A stretch of 64,000 bases of DNA from Candidatus Poribacteria bacterium. GTDB taxonomy: Bacteria; Poribacteria; WGA-4E; WGA-3G. Below, one piece after another: positions 17,106 to 26,040 of this stretch. The stretch spans positions 33,767 through 97,766 of the forward strand of contig JAJDTM010000026.1 in NCBI GenBank assembly GCA_022827185.1. The letters are read 5' to 3'. Position 1 is the first letter of the stretch, and each line of letters begins with the position of its first letter. The notes beneath the pieces were generated by a model. It saw only the letters and a program-made list of their open reading frames with translations, was not told where the DNA came from and did not search any database. Position numbers and translations under genes: made by a program.

Positions 17106-18761
17106 ATGAGACACACATTGAAAACAACCATTTTTGTTCTTTTTCTTATCGGTATTGCTTTTTCGGCGAATGCCGCGAGGGTTGAAGACTTCATGCCAGA
17201 GGAGAGTGTTCTGTATGTGCAACTCCAGCATATAGATGAGGTCTACGGCGAAATTGAGACTTCCGAAACTTGGCAAAAAGCGTTCGCCTTGTTGCCAAGC
17301 GAGTCAGAGGACATTCGGAACGGAATCAGGATGGCAGAAGCTTTTCTGAGTACAGATCTGCTAAGTGTACTTGAAACGATCGGATACCAGACCGCATTAG
17401 CCGTTTGGTTAGACGAAACGGGGGCTTCGCAAGTTGGATTCGTCGTCCATTCAGGTGGAAATCTCAGTGAACTCCAACGGTTTACCAAAATCGCAGAGGG
17501 TGCTATCGGATTGACTGGCGGAAATACTTTACGCTTAGATGCAGGTGTGTACCAGCGGGCTCGCTACAACGTTATGGAGATGAACCAAAATATTGCCAAG
17601 TACGGATTTGTTGGCGATTTTCTTGTGCTTGGTGTGGGTGAAGGTGCTTTCGAGAAATTGATGGATACCTATCGGAAAGACGCGCCATCTATTCGGCATA
17701 ACGAGGAATTTGCCGGAATGGTAAAGAAAATAGAGTCAGGAGAGGTTATCATATTTGCTGACGTGGAACACGCATTATCTTTGGTAGAGATAGACGATTT
17801 AGACGAATGGAGACGGACACGATTTCCTATCTTTCAATCTGTATATGTACGGTTTAATTTGTTGGAACCCGGTCCTTTCTATCAGATGGCTGCGCAATTC
17901 AATCCTAATGCACCAGATTTTTCAGAAAACGAGATCGGTTTGTTTTTGGAGAAAGGTAAAGAACTCGAAATTTTAAACGCATTGTCGGGTGAAGAGGATC
18001 TGTTTGTTACTGTAGCCCCGAATGTCGTGAACGGTGTATGGAAAATCGTTCGGTCCGAGATGGAGAAAAATCTGACAGATGACGTAATCGAAGGTGTCTC
18101 TTATTTGGAGGGGTTGTTGAATCTTGACTTGGAAGATGACGTTATGACAGGACTCACTGGGGAGCTCGCTTTGTCGGTGTCTGATTTATCTCAATTTGAC
18201 CCCACATCCTTTGAGGGGCTCGAGATTAACGCTGATAACTCGTTTACAATAGATGCCACTGCAGTAGAAACACACGGTGGTTTAATCTTCAAGCCTACCA
18301 GTCTCCTGAAATGGAATCAATTCATCAATAGTCTATCTAACTTACAAAATATTTCTGTCTCTCAAACGGTTTATAATGAGGTAATGCTGTCGACGTTCGC
18401 AACAAATATCTATTATGGTGAAGCAGCCGGGCTGTTTCTTTTAAGTTTTTCAGAGGAGCAGATGTACACACTCATAGATGGAATAAAGGAGAAAAAGAGA
18501 CCCACCCATTTGAAGCAAGTACCAAAAAACCCAATAGTATTCGCACAAGTGAATTTAGCACGGGTTTTGGAGGCAGCAGGGGAAGAAATACCACCTGCTA
18601 ACGAAGTGATTGTCAGTTCCGAAGAAATTGCACCATTGCTCGCGTGGATTTCGGTGGAAGATAATGAGGTATCGTTAGAAATGACCTTATTGGGAAAAGA
18701 GGCACCACTTGAAGTACTTGCGAAACTCGTTCCGTTCTACGTTTGGGCTATGGAGAATTAG
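17106..18761 (+). CDS. Secreted DUF3352-like protein, unknown function
   Basis: 551 residues with a clear signal peptide (hydrophobic 7-20, cleavage near SANA-AR). The mature part opens with EDFMPEESVLYVQL, which resembles the DUF3352 family of exported proteins that start with a 'proline-x-x-x-x-hydrophobic' beta strand. No catalytic motif is seen. The segment near 525-545 ends the protein with an FYVWAME tail, not a known sorting signal. It follows the symporter by 42 bases and may be co-transcribed, and AGAGGT precedes the ATG. Family assignment is tentative. Confidence 0.5.
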   Translation: MRHTLKTTIFVLFLIGIAFSANAARVEDFMPEESVLYVQLQHIDEVYGEIETSETWQKAFALLPSESEDIRNGIRMAEAFLSTDLLSVLETIGYQTALAVWLDETGASQVGFVVHSGGNLSELQRFTKIAEGAIGLTGGNTLRLDAGVYQRARYNVMEMNQNIAKYGFVGDFLVLGVGEGAFEKLMDTYRKDAPSIRHNEEFAGMVKKIESGEVIIFADVEHALSLVEIDDLDEWRRTRFPIFQSVYVRFNLLEPGPFYQMAAQFNPNAPDFSENEIGLFLEKGKELEILNALSGEEDLFVTVAPNVVNGVWKIVRSEMEKNLTDDVIEGVSYLEGLLNLDLEDDVMTGLTGELALSVSDLSQFDPTSFEGLEINADNSFTIDATAVETHGGLIFKPTSLLKWNQFINSLSNLQNISVSQTVYNEVMLSTFATNIYYGEAAGLFLLSFSEEQMYTLIDGIKEKKRPTHLKQVPKNPIVFAQVNLARVLEAAGEEIPPANEVIVSSEEIAPLLAWISVEDNEVSLEMTLLGKEAPLEVLAKLVPFYVWAMEN

Positions 18762-18808
18762 TAGACGCTATCTTATTCGGTTAGGTTTAACCGATCAAGG
18801 GGGTAATA

Positions 18809-19990
18809 ATGTTGATCCAGAAACGACTTATACAGAATGCAAACGCTAAACGATGGTTTTGGATAATAACAGTGGTTACTACGCTGTTGCTCGGTTTTGG
18901 AATTAGCCAGATGGTCCAGTTTCAGGAGGCGACGGCGCAAGCACAGGAGGATCCGTTTGCACAACTCACAGCGGAACTCGAGACACTCAAAGCGCAACAT
19001 AGAATAATGCAGGCGAAGTGGCAATCCGAATTACTCGCACAGATCGCACCCACTTTAAAGAACGAGCCAGACGCTGTAAAGCGTCAATTTGTTGATTTCC
19101 TTGAAGAAATTGGAAGTCCGGGGACCGCTGCGCTTGTCTTCATGATGCATGATCCAGCGAAAAGTGTGCGCAGAAAGGCAGTTGAAGCGTTAGGTGAAAT
19201 CGGTGAGGATGAGCGGAAAGCGGGTAAGAATTATGATGCTGCGGCGATCGCTTTGGCGGCGGCACTTCAAGACACCTCTGATGAAGTTTTTCGTGAGGCA
19301 GTTCAAGAATTAGATGATGTCGCTCCGACATCTGCAGAGTCCCTTTCCTTTGTTGTGCCTGCACTCATTGAGGTTAGGACCAGAGGTTCATCAAATACGC
19401 GTGACGACATCATTGATGCTTTAGGACGGATCGGCGAGGCACTCGCAAAAAATGGACAAGGGACTGACACCATCCGCGATGCTTTAATTCTGAGTATGGA
19501 TGACGATTCAACAAAAGTCCGAACGAATGTAATCGTTGAGTTGTCTGATATACGAGCGGCTTCTCCTGAGACGTTCGCTGCGTTGATACCTGCACTGTCA
19601 GATGATGCTAAGTCCGTGCGGGCACGTGCTGAGGATGTGTTGATTAAACTCGGTAGAAACCACGCTCTGAGCATCACGCCTATGTTGGCAAATGCGCTGG
19701 CGAATAATCAATCAGCTACGACGCGTGGACGTATTGTTGATGTGCTCGGAGAAATCGGTAAAGCAGTCGTAAAGAAGGGTGAATCCGATGAGATGATTGT
19801 AAAACCGCTCCTTGTGGCATTGACGGATACCGACGCGGATGTCCGACGCAACGCCGCTGACGAATTAGGTGAGATGCGCACGAAATCAGCCGACGCGGTA
19901 ACCGCATTGACACATGCACTGGAGGATAGTTCTAAAAACGTTCGTAGTGCTGCCCAAAAGGCGATTCGACGGATTGCGGCAGCAAAATAA
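18809..19990 (+). CDS. Membrane-anchored HEAT-repeat protein
   Basis: 393 residues. One membrane helix (about 16-34) near the N-terminus is followed by a short coiled-coil-like stretch (about 50-75). An array of HEAT repeats then runs from about 85 to the end, recognised by recurring DPAKSVRRKAVEALGEIG-like helices (VRRNAADELGEM, VRTNVIVELSDI, VRARAEDVLIKLG, VRSAAQKAIRRI). Such alpha-solenoids are protein-binding scaffolds; the topology places it in the periplasm. AAGGGGG precedes the ATG. An intrinsic terminator-like hairpin follows at 20028. Confidence 0.8.
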   Translation: MLIQKRLIQNANAKRWFWIITVVTTLLLGFGISQMVQFQEATAQAQEDPFAQLTAELETLKAQHRIMQAKWQSELLAQIAPTLKNEPDAVKRQFVDFLEEIGSPGTAALVFMMHDPAKSVRRKAVEALGEIGEDERKAGKNYDAAAIALAAALQDTSDEVFREAVQELDDVAPTSAESLSFVVPALIEVRTRGSSNTRDDIIDALGRIGEALAKNGQGTDTIRDALILSMDDDSTKVRTNVIVELSDIRAASPETFAALIPALSDDAKSVRARAEDVLIKLGRNHALSITPMLANALANNQSATTRGRIVDVLGEIGKAVVKKGESDEMIVKPLLVALTDTDADVRRNAADELGEMRTKSADAVTALTHALEDSSKNVRSAAQKAIRRIAAAK

Positions 19991-20027
19991 CGTATAGCGT
20001 AAATGTTGTAGCAGTGAAAACTAATTT

Positions 20028-20060
20028 TTTGTTCATATTTGTCGAACAAATAGGTTTTTT
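20028..20060 (+). terminator. Probable intrinsic terminator after the HEAT-repeat gene
   Basis: TTTGTTC (20028-20034) pairs with GAACAAA (20044-20050), a 7-bp stem, followed four bases later by six T (20055-20060). The gap 19991-20285 is otherwise AT-rich and separates the HEAT gene from the T2SS operon; no clear promoter was resolved in it. Confidence 0.5.
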
Positions 20061-20285
20061 ATACGTCTAATACTATTAATAAGTATTTTATAGTAGTATA
20101 TGCTGGGATGTTTCTGAACAGAGGGTCAGACATAAATTGTTAGGTAATTTGTTAAACTTATTTGTGGTTGATGCGTCTTAATTAGCAACTGAGAGAAAAA
20201 CTAAGACAGATTTATCAAAAAAACACCACAAAATTTACGGCTTGCGCGAGGACTAAACCTCCGCTGACAAAAGAGCAATTACACT

Positions 20286-22055
20286 ATGCAACAGATACAA
20301 GATACGGTTTCGGTTGTTGAGGTGATGCGCCAGGCATCTCTCATCTCGGAACAGGACTATACGGATATTATTGCAGAATTAGAAGAGACCGGTGCCTCCG
20401 AAGCAGCTGTGCTTTCCAAGCATGGTGTGTCACCCAACCTCCTTGCACTTGCTACAAAGAGCGTCGAATCCGGGACCCCTCTTGTCCAATTGGAGGGGAT
20501 TAATCCTGACGACGCCACACTTGAAAAGGTATCCCCAGGGTTCGCATATCGCAGCAAAATTGTTCCTATTGAATTAAACGGTGATGAACTCACGGTAGCA
20601 ATGGCGGATGTCCTGGATGTCGTTCTCATAGACGAGATTGAGCTTATCACGGATTGTCGGGTAATCCCGATCCTTGCTGATGAGGCAGATATTGACGAAG
20701 CGATTATCCGTCTCTATGGACGTACTGCTGAAAGTCTTCTGAGTGCTGGTATCAAGGGCCCCGTCGGTGCGACTGAGACCCTTGAACGTGAAACCATTGA
20801 AGACTTCGGCATTGATGAGAAAGACCTCAGCCAAGATCCGACAGTCATCCACGCTGTTGATCAGATGATTATTGATGCTGTCCGGATGGGCGCAAGTGAT
20901 ATCCATATTGAACCGTATCCGACACAACTCAAGATCCGATTTCGTGTTGACGGCGTGCTTGAGGATCAACCACAGCCGCCCGCCTATTTGCAATCTGCAA
21001 TCACCTCCCGTATCAAAATTATGGCGGAGATGGATGTCGCCGAGCGTAGACGTCCACAGGATGGAAAGATCAGTAGGCAAATTGGCAGCGTCGGAAACCG
21101 ACAAATAGACCTTCGGGTTTCTACTGTCCCCACTGTTGCAACCCAGCATGGCGAGAGTGTTGTTCTGCGTATCCTTGACCGGCAATCTATTGAGTTTGGG
21201 CTTGCAGAACTCGGATTAACTGAAGACAACCTCGAACTCTTTCAGCGCATGATTCGCAAACCGCACGGTATTATCCTCGCGACCGGTCCCACAGGTAGTG
21301 GAAAGACGACATCACTTTATGCCTGTCTGAAAGAGATTAACTCGCCTGACGTTAAGATCATCACCCTTGAAGACCCCGTTGAGTATGAGTTAGAAGGGAT
21401 CAACCAAATCCAGGTGAATTCCGACATTGAGTTCACCTTTGCGGTTGGGCTTCGTCATATTCTGCGTCAGGACCCGGATAAAGTTTTAGTCGGTGAGATT
21501 CGCGACTACGAAACCGCAGAGATGGCGGTTCATACGTCACTGACGGGGCACCTTGTCTTTAGTACGCTCCATACCAACGATGCCCCCGGTGCTATCACAC
21601 GGCTGATTGATATGAACGTTGAACCGTATCTTGTCGCTTCCACGGTGGAAGGTATCATCGCACAAAGGCTTGCGCGTCGTGTTTGTCGGGCGTGTTGTGA
21701 GATGTATGCACCCAATATGCAAGAATTGGCTGGGTTGATAGGGAGCGGTAATGGCAATCATGTCGCGATTCCGTCCGACCTTGAAATTCCGCGGGCAGTC
21801 GGATGTAAGGAGTGTAGAGGGCGAGGTTACAAAGGTAGGATTGGTATCTTTGAAGTCTTGTTCATGACTGACGAGCTTCGGTCAATGACACTCAAACAGT
21901 CATCTACCAGTGAGATTCGCCGCCTTGCGGTCCAAATGGGCATGAAAGGCTTACGTGAAGATGGCTGGCGCAAAGTCGCTGCTGGATTGACAACTGTTGA
22001 CGAAGTCGTCCGGTTGACTCAGGAAGATGAATTTGATTTCGGAGAAGCTATCTAA
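20286..22055 (+). CDS. gspE: Type II secretion/type IV pilus assembly ATPase GspE (PilB-like)
   Basis: 589 residues. An N-terminal GspE/MshE-type domain (about 1-150) precedes the RecA-like ATPase. Walker A GPTGSGKTT starts near 335, with the Asp boxes DIHIEPYP and LEDPVEYE, and HLVFSTLHTNDAP as His box. A four-cysteine zinc motif (CRACC ... CKEC) follows. The protein would form the cytoplasmic hexamer driving pseudopilus growth. It is the first gene of a same-strand run E-F-G-H-I-J-K-L-M-D. There is no strong ribosome site at the ATG, so the start is a little uncertain. Confidence 0.95.
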   Translation: MQQIQDTVSVVEVMRQASLISEQDYTDIIAELEETGASEAAVLSKHGVSPNLLALATKSVESGTPLVQLEGINPDDATLEKVSPGFAYRSKIVPIELNGDELTVAMADVLDVVLIDEIELITDCRVIPILADEADIDEAIIRLYGRTAESLLSAGIKGPVGATETLERETIEDFGIDEKDLSQDPTVIHAVDQMIIDAVRMGASDIHIEPYPTQLKIRFRVDGVLEDQPQPPAYLQSAITSRIKIMAEMDVAERRRPQDGKISRQIGSVGNRQIDLRVSTVPTVATQHGESVVLRILDRQSIEFGLAELGLTEDNLELFQRMIRKPHGIILATGPTGSGKTTSLYACLKEINSPDVKIITLEDPVEYELEGINQIQVNSDIEFTFAVGLRHILRQDPDKVLVGEIRDYETAEMAVHTSLTGHLVFSTLHTNDAPGAITRLIDMNVEPYLVASTVEGIIAQRLARRVCRACCEMYAPNMQELAGLIGSGNGNHVAIPSDLEIPRAVGCKECRGRGYKGRIGIFEVLFMTDELRSMTLKQSSTSEIRRLAVQMGMKGLREDGWRKVAAGLTTVDEVVRLTQEDEFDFGEAI

Positions 22056-22109
22056 AGTATCTGCTGTTTTATAGGTTAATCTTGTGGGGCCGATTGTGGA
22101 GGCGAAGGA

Positions 22110-23336
22110 ATGCCGTTATTCCGATATGAAGCACTCACGCATAGTGGCGGTAGTGTAAAAAATACACTGGAAGCAGATTCTAAAGCCGAACTCGTTTCTC
22201 GGTTACGGCAGATGGGTTATTGGCCTACAGACATTATTGAGGAGACGGAGGAAGATGCCGCAAACGATGTCCGTAAATGGCTTAAAATCGGTAGTGGCGG
22301 CGTTAAAGCGGCAGACGTTGAGTTTTTCACGTATCAATTAGCGACGTTGGTGAATGCACATGTTCCGTTACCTCGTGCCTTGGAGGTTACCCTCGGGCAG
22401 ATCCAGAATCCAGCACTCAACCGTATCGTCTCACAAGTCAAATATGATGTTGAACATGGCGCGACTTTTAACGATGCCCTAACACAGCATCCAAAGGCAT
22501 TTTCCGACCTCTACATTAATATGGTAAAAGCCGGAGAGAGTGGTGGTGTACTCGGTTTAGTCCTCGAACGGCTTGCCGAATTTGCAGAACGCCAAAGGCT
22601 CCTAAAAAACGATGTTATCTCAGCACTCTTTTATCCCATTATTCTGTTGACGCTCAGCATTTCTGCTGTAGCCGTACTCATGATTCTTGTGATACCAAAA
22701 TTCACGGCAATGTTCAACGATCTCGGGGTCGTATTGCCGCTGCCAACACGCATCCTCATCGGGGCAACCGATGCCTTCCAAACCTACTGGTGGGTGGGAC
22801 TTCTCATCATCATCTTAGGTGTGGCTGGGTTAAGGCAATATCTCCGGCTCGAAACTGGCAGAGTCTGGTTTGACCGGTTGAAACTCAAAATACCACTTAT
22901 CGGACCAATAATCAGCACGTTTGCCATTGTCCGTTTTACCCGAACGATGGCGACACTTTTGGAAAATGGCGTACGTATGCTGCCTGCCCTCCAGGTCGTC
23001 AAAGACACGATTGGAAACAGGGTATACAGTAATGTTGTCGCCGAAGCAGAAATAGAGGTTGAGCAAGGTTCTACACTCTCTCGGGAACTCAACAAAAGTA
23101 AGGATTTTCCTGAATTCGTCACGCACATGGTGGCTGTCGGTGAGGAGTCTGGTGAACCTGTCCACATGCTCAGTAAACTCTCTGAATACTATGATGTAGA
23201 AATAAAAAAGAGCCTCGAACGCTTAACAAGTTCAATCGGACCTCTTGTCATTCTACTGATGGGGGTGATTATCGGTTTTATCGCTGTTGCGATGATACTT
23301 CCGATCTTTGAGGCGAACCAATTACTAAGTGGCTAA
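22110..23336 (+). CDS. gspF: Type II secretion inner-membrane platform protein GspF
   Basis: 408 residues with two T2SSF domains (about 70-190 and 275-395) and three membrane helices, including the C-terminal one (LVILLMGVIIGFIAVAMI). The hallmark VKAGESGGVLG and its second-half counterpart VAVGEESGEP are present. GspF links the ATPase to the pseudopilus and the L/M proteins. GGAGG at 22098 sets the ATG 22110, 54 bases after gspE. Confidence 0.95.
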   Translation: MPLFRYEALTHSGGSVKNTLEADSKAELVSRLRQMGYWPTDIIEETEEDAANDVRKWLKIGSGGVKAADVEFFTYQLATLVNAHVPLPRALEVTLGQIQNPALNRIVSQVKYDVEHGATFNDALTQHPKAFSDLYINMVKAGESGGVLGLVLERLAEFAERQRLLKNDVISALFYPIILLTLSISAVAVLMILVIPKFTAMFNDLGVVLPLPTRILIGATDAFQTYWWVGLLIIILGVAGLRQYLRLETGRVWFDRLKLKIPLIGPIISTFAIVRFTRTMATLLENGVRMLPALQVVKDTIGNRVYSNVVAEAEIEVEQGSTLSRELNKSKDFPEFVTHMVAVGEESGEPVHMLSKLSEYYDVEIKKSLERLTSSIGPLVILLMGVIIGFIAVAMILPIFEANQLLSG

Positions 23337-23391
23337 TATGCATAGGTGCAAAACGCGCCTTATGATTTTATATACATAGGAGTAAAATTAA

Positions 23392-23847
23392 ATGTTCAAG
23401 CAACTAAAATCCGATGAATCGGGATTAACGCTAATTGAGCTGACGATTGTTATTGTTATCTTAGGGATTTTAGCAGCCTTTATCGCACCACGGGTTATGA
23501 ATGCGCCGCAGAAAGCCAATGTTGCGAAGGCTCAAACAGAAATTGGTGGTCTCAAAACCGCGTTAGAACAATATTACTTGGCAACAGGTGAATATCCGAC
23601 AACCGAACAGGGGTTAAGTGCCTTGTGGCGTGCACCGAGTCCAGCACCAGCAAACTGGGATGGTCCGTATATTGATAGCCCGAATTTTGTGGATCCGTGG
23701 GGTAACGCATACGTCTACCGCCAACCGAGTACGCATTACGGCTACGAATATGATCTCTCTTCAATGGGGAAAGATGGCAAGGTTGGGGGTACCGAATTGG
23801 ATGCGGACATCACCAATTGGGTTGAAGAATCAACCGCAGTATATTAA
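23392..23847 (+). CDS. gspG: Major pseudopilin GspG
   Basis: 151 residues. Prepilin site SG-LTLIE with cleavage after Gly11 and Glu at +5, then a hydrophobic helix. The mature domain has the GspG hallmarks LKTALEQYYLATGEYPTTEQGL and the Ca-region DPWGNAYVYRQPS...YDLSSMGKDGKVGG. Residue +1 is Leu rather than the common Phe. It forms the pseudopilus shaft. The processing peptidase GspO/PilD is not in the window. Confidence 0.95.
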   Translation: MFKQLKSDESGLTLIELTIVIVILGILAAFIAPRVMNAPQKANVAKAQTEIGGLKTALEQYYLATGEYPTTEQGLSALWRAPSPAPANWDGPYIDSPNFVDPWGNAYVYRQPSTHYGYEYDLSSMGKDGKVGGTELDADITNWVEESTAVY

Positions 23848-23853
23848 AAAACA

Positions 23854-24555
23854 GTGAAACAGATGACAGGTAGGCGAGGTGTTTTCATCTCGCCTATTTC
23901 TCAACCGCAAAGTGGTTTCACGATCACTGAATTACTGCTCGTCTTGGTGCTTATCGGCATATTATCCGCAATTTCGATGCCGACGCTGAAGGGATTTGCG
24001 ACAACGCGTCGATTAAAAGCATCCGCCTCTACAATCCGCAATCTCCTCACGTTCGCACGGGATATGGCAATCACTGATCAAACGACACATTTGGTTGTCT
24101 TTGATATTGACAACGGTCGGTGTTGGCTTGCTTCCAGTGAAACGTTTAACCCAAGTACGCCACTTGCATCGGCACTGACTGCCCGAAATTCTACGGTCGG
24201 GGCGGCACCCCAGAATAATACAAACGTAAACCCACAGGCGACAACCAATTCTGTTCAACAGGGGACGTTAGGGCGCGCAAGCGGTATTTTGGGTGTACCT
24301 TATCCGATGGAGCAGGGCGTTACGTTAGCTGCGCTGGAGACCAACCACAACGGCCATACGCTTCAAAGTGATTCGGGCGCGGCGTACATCCACTTCTCAC
24401 CGAATGCAACTTCCGGGGAGGCACTTGTGTACCTCCAAAACACGCGAAATCAGGTTATGTCTGTTTCTGTTGAAGCTGCGAGCGGTCGCGTTACTGTGCG
24501 ACAACTCGCGTCTGAAGAGGTTGAAATATTAGGCTTTGAAATCGGACAAAATTAA
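23854..24555 (+). CDS. gspH: Minor pseudopilin GspH-like
   Basis: 233 residues from GTG 23854 (an ATG at 23863 is an alternative). The prepilin motif SG-FTITELLLVLVLIGILSA begins at Gly21, followed by ASTIRNLLTFARDMAI, a typical GspH/FimT segment. The middle (about 105-140) is a Gln/Asn/Thr-rich low-complexity insert. It would sit at or near the pseudopilus tip. It is immediately downstream of gspG. A degenerate repeat element lies between it and the next pseudopilin gene. Confidence 0.8.
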   Translation: MKQMTGRRGVFISPISQPQSGFTITELLLVLVLIGILSAISMPTLKGFATTRRLKASASTIRNLLTFARDMAITDQTTHLVVFDIDNGRCWLASSETFNPSTPLASALTARNSTVGAAPQNNTNVNPQATTNSVQQGTLGRASGILGVPYPMEQGVTLAALETNHNGHTLQSDSGAAYIHFSPNATSGEALVYLQNTRNQVMSVSVEAASGRVTVRQLASEEVEILGFEIGQN

Positions 24556-24562
24556 TTTGCTT

Positions 24563-24640
24563 AGGACTTACGCATCGCCTCTTGCAGGCGGGGTTTCTAT
24601 GGGAAACACCCAAGCAAAAACACCCCGCCTGCAGTGCAAC
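24563..24640 (+). repeat. Degenerate copy A of the GGACTTACGCA inverted-repeat element
   Basis: Starts with the same end as the two fuller copies (AGGACTTACGCA), followed by CTCTTGCAGGCGGGGTTT. A hairpin arm GCAGGCGGGGT (24584-24594) pairs with ACCCCGCCTGC (24622-24632). The right terminal repeat is missing and the loop is enlarged. It lies inside the T2SS operon between gspH and gspI, where the hairpin could attenuate or stabilise the transcript. Confidence 0.6.
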
Positions 24641-24648
24641 ATAAAAGT

Positions 24649-25086
24649 ATGAAATTACGAATTAAACACTCGGTATCAGCAGAAAAAAACGGTTTTACGC
24701 TCGTTGAGATACTCGTAACCTTAGCAATTTTGGCGGCGGTACTCCCCGCGCTTTTACACGCCTTTGCGTCTGCGGCACGGAATCAAGGGCTTTCAGACAA
24801 CACTACCACTGCGCTCTATCTCCTCAAATTTCGGATGGCAGAAATTGAGATGGGCGGCTATCCGGATGTCGGTGAGGATAGCGGTGAATTCGGTAATAAT
24901 ACACGCTACCGCTGGAGTTCTATGGTTGAGGATATAGAATCTGAAGAGGTTGAAAACGTTCGGCGGGTTCAAGTGACCGTCACATGGCAACATAGAAATC
25001 GGGAACGTTCTATGTCTATGAGCACCTTTATGGCTGACCGACAAAATTCGCAAACGCAGCAAGGGCAACAGCCTGGTGGCGGTTGA
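24649..25086 (+). CDS. gspI: Minor pseudopilin GspI-like
   Basis: 145 residues from ATG 24649; the GTG at 24634 lies inside the repeat element and is less likely. Prepilin motif NG-FTLVEILVTLAILAAVLPALLHAF with cleavage after Gly15. The RNQGLSDNTTTALYLLKFRMAEIE segment matches the GspI position after the helix (A-x-x-L...K-x-x-E-I-E). The C-terminus ends in a Gln/Gly-rich stretch. It would form the tip complex with the H, J and K homologues encoded around it. Confidence 0.8.
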   Translation: MKLRIKHSVSAEKNGFTLVEILVTLAILAAVLPALLHAFASAARNQGLSDNTTTALYLLKFRMAEIEMGGYPDVGEDSGEFGNNTRYRWSSMVEDIESEEVENVRRVQVTVTWQHRNRERSMSMSTFMADRQNSQTQQGQQPGGG

Positions 25087-25122
25087 TAGCCGTTTCCACG
25101 GCATTCAACAAGCATTGCAGAC

Positions 25123-26040
25123 ATGAAAATTCAAAAAATATCCGCATATACAGCAAGCGAGAATGGGTTGACGCTCATTGAAATGCTTATGGCGGTTAGT
25201 ATCCTCGTCATCATCGGTGGGTCAGCGTATTTTGCTTTCAAGACGGCTGTGGATGCATACCAACAGACTGAAGAAAAAATATTGTCTGCGCAGAGGAGTC
25301 GTTTCGCTATGGATCGCCTTGTAACGGACTTGGGGAACATGCAAATTTCACTTCAAGAGCCAGAACTTGCACTCTACACGCAAGATGAACCCAGCCAATT
25401 GGGCGATAGGGATATGCTCAGTTTTGTCACGCTCGTGAAGACAGATCCCGATCCTTTTATAGAGCAGCTTTCAAGTTTCCAATCTCAAAATGCTTCACAA
25501 GTGCCTTTGCCACTTTTAAGCGACGTTCAGCGTGTGGCGTACTTTGTCGCTGCAGAGCCTCAGCCTGGTGAATCGATTCTGAACTCCGGTAATTTCCGAG
25601 GTGCTTCTACAGAAGATATAGGTGCCGAAGAGAATAGTAGATACGCTCTCTTTCGTCTTACAACCACAACCCTCGATCCGGAAGCTGTGATCGGTCCGTT
25701 CTTACAAGGTGGAGCAGTCCCGGAGACAGACGAAAACGGGGCACCCATTTACGTTAATGTCGCGACACTCATTACGGGACTTGCTAATTTTGATCTGCAG
25801 TATTTTGACGGTGAGGCAGAAGTGTGGAACTCCTCTTGGGATGACCCTGAAAGTGTTCCAAGTGCTGTCCAAATCCTAATAACTGTCCAAGGGGGCGCGC
25901 AGAGAGCCGTAAATACAAATACCACACAGTTTGCGTCCCAAAATCAACCTATGGTGCCGTCAAATAGTATGACACAATCAACGATGGTGTATCTCCCAGG
26001 AAGTGCAACCGCTGGTGGCGGCGCGGAGGGTGGACAATAA
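25123..26040 (+). CDS. gspJ: Minor pseudopilin GspJ-like
   Basis: 305 residues. Prepilin motif NG-LTLIEMLMAVSILVIIGGSAY with cleavage after Gly15 and Glu at +5. The region after the helix (QRSRFAMDRLVTDLGNMQISL) is typical of GspJ. It is longer than usual GspJ (about 200), with a Ser/Thr/Gln-rich C-terminus ending GGGAEGGQ. Its TAA stop directly abuts the ATG of gspK, implying tight co-translation. Confidence 0.8.
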   Translation: MKIQKISAYTASENGLTLIEMLMAVSILVIIGGSAYFAFKTAVDAYQQTEEKILSAQRSRFAMDRLVTDLGNMQISLQEPELALYTQDEPSQLGDRDMLSFVTLVKTDPDPFIEQLSSFQSQNASQVPLPLLSDVQRVAYFVAAEPQPGESILNSGNFRGASTEDIGAEENSRYALFRLTTTTLDPEAVIGPFLQGGAVPETDENGAPIYVNVATLITGLANFDLQYFDGEAEVWNSSWDDPESVPSAVQILITVQGGAQRAVNTNTTQFASQNQPMVPSNSMTQSTMVYLPGSATAGGGAEGGQ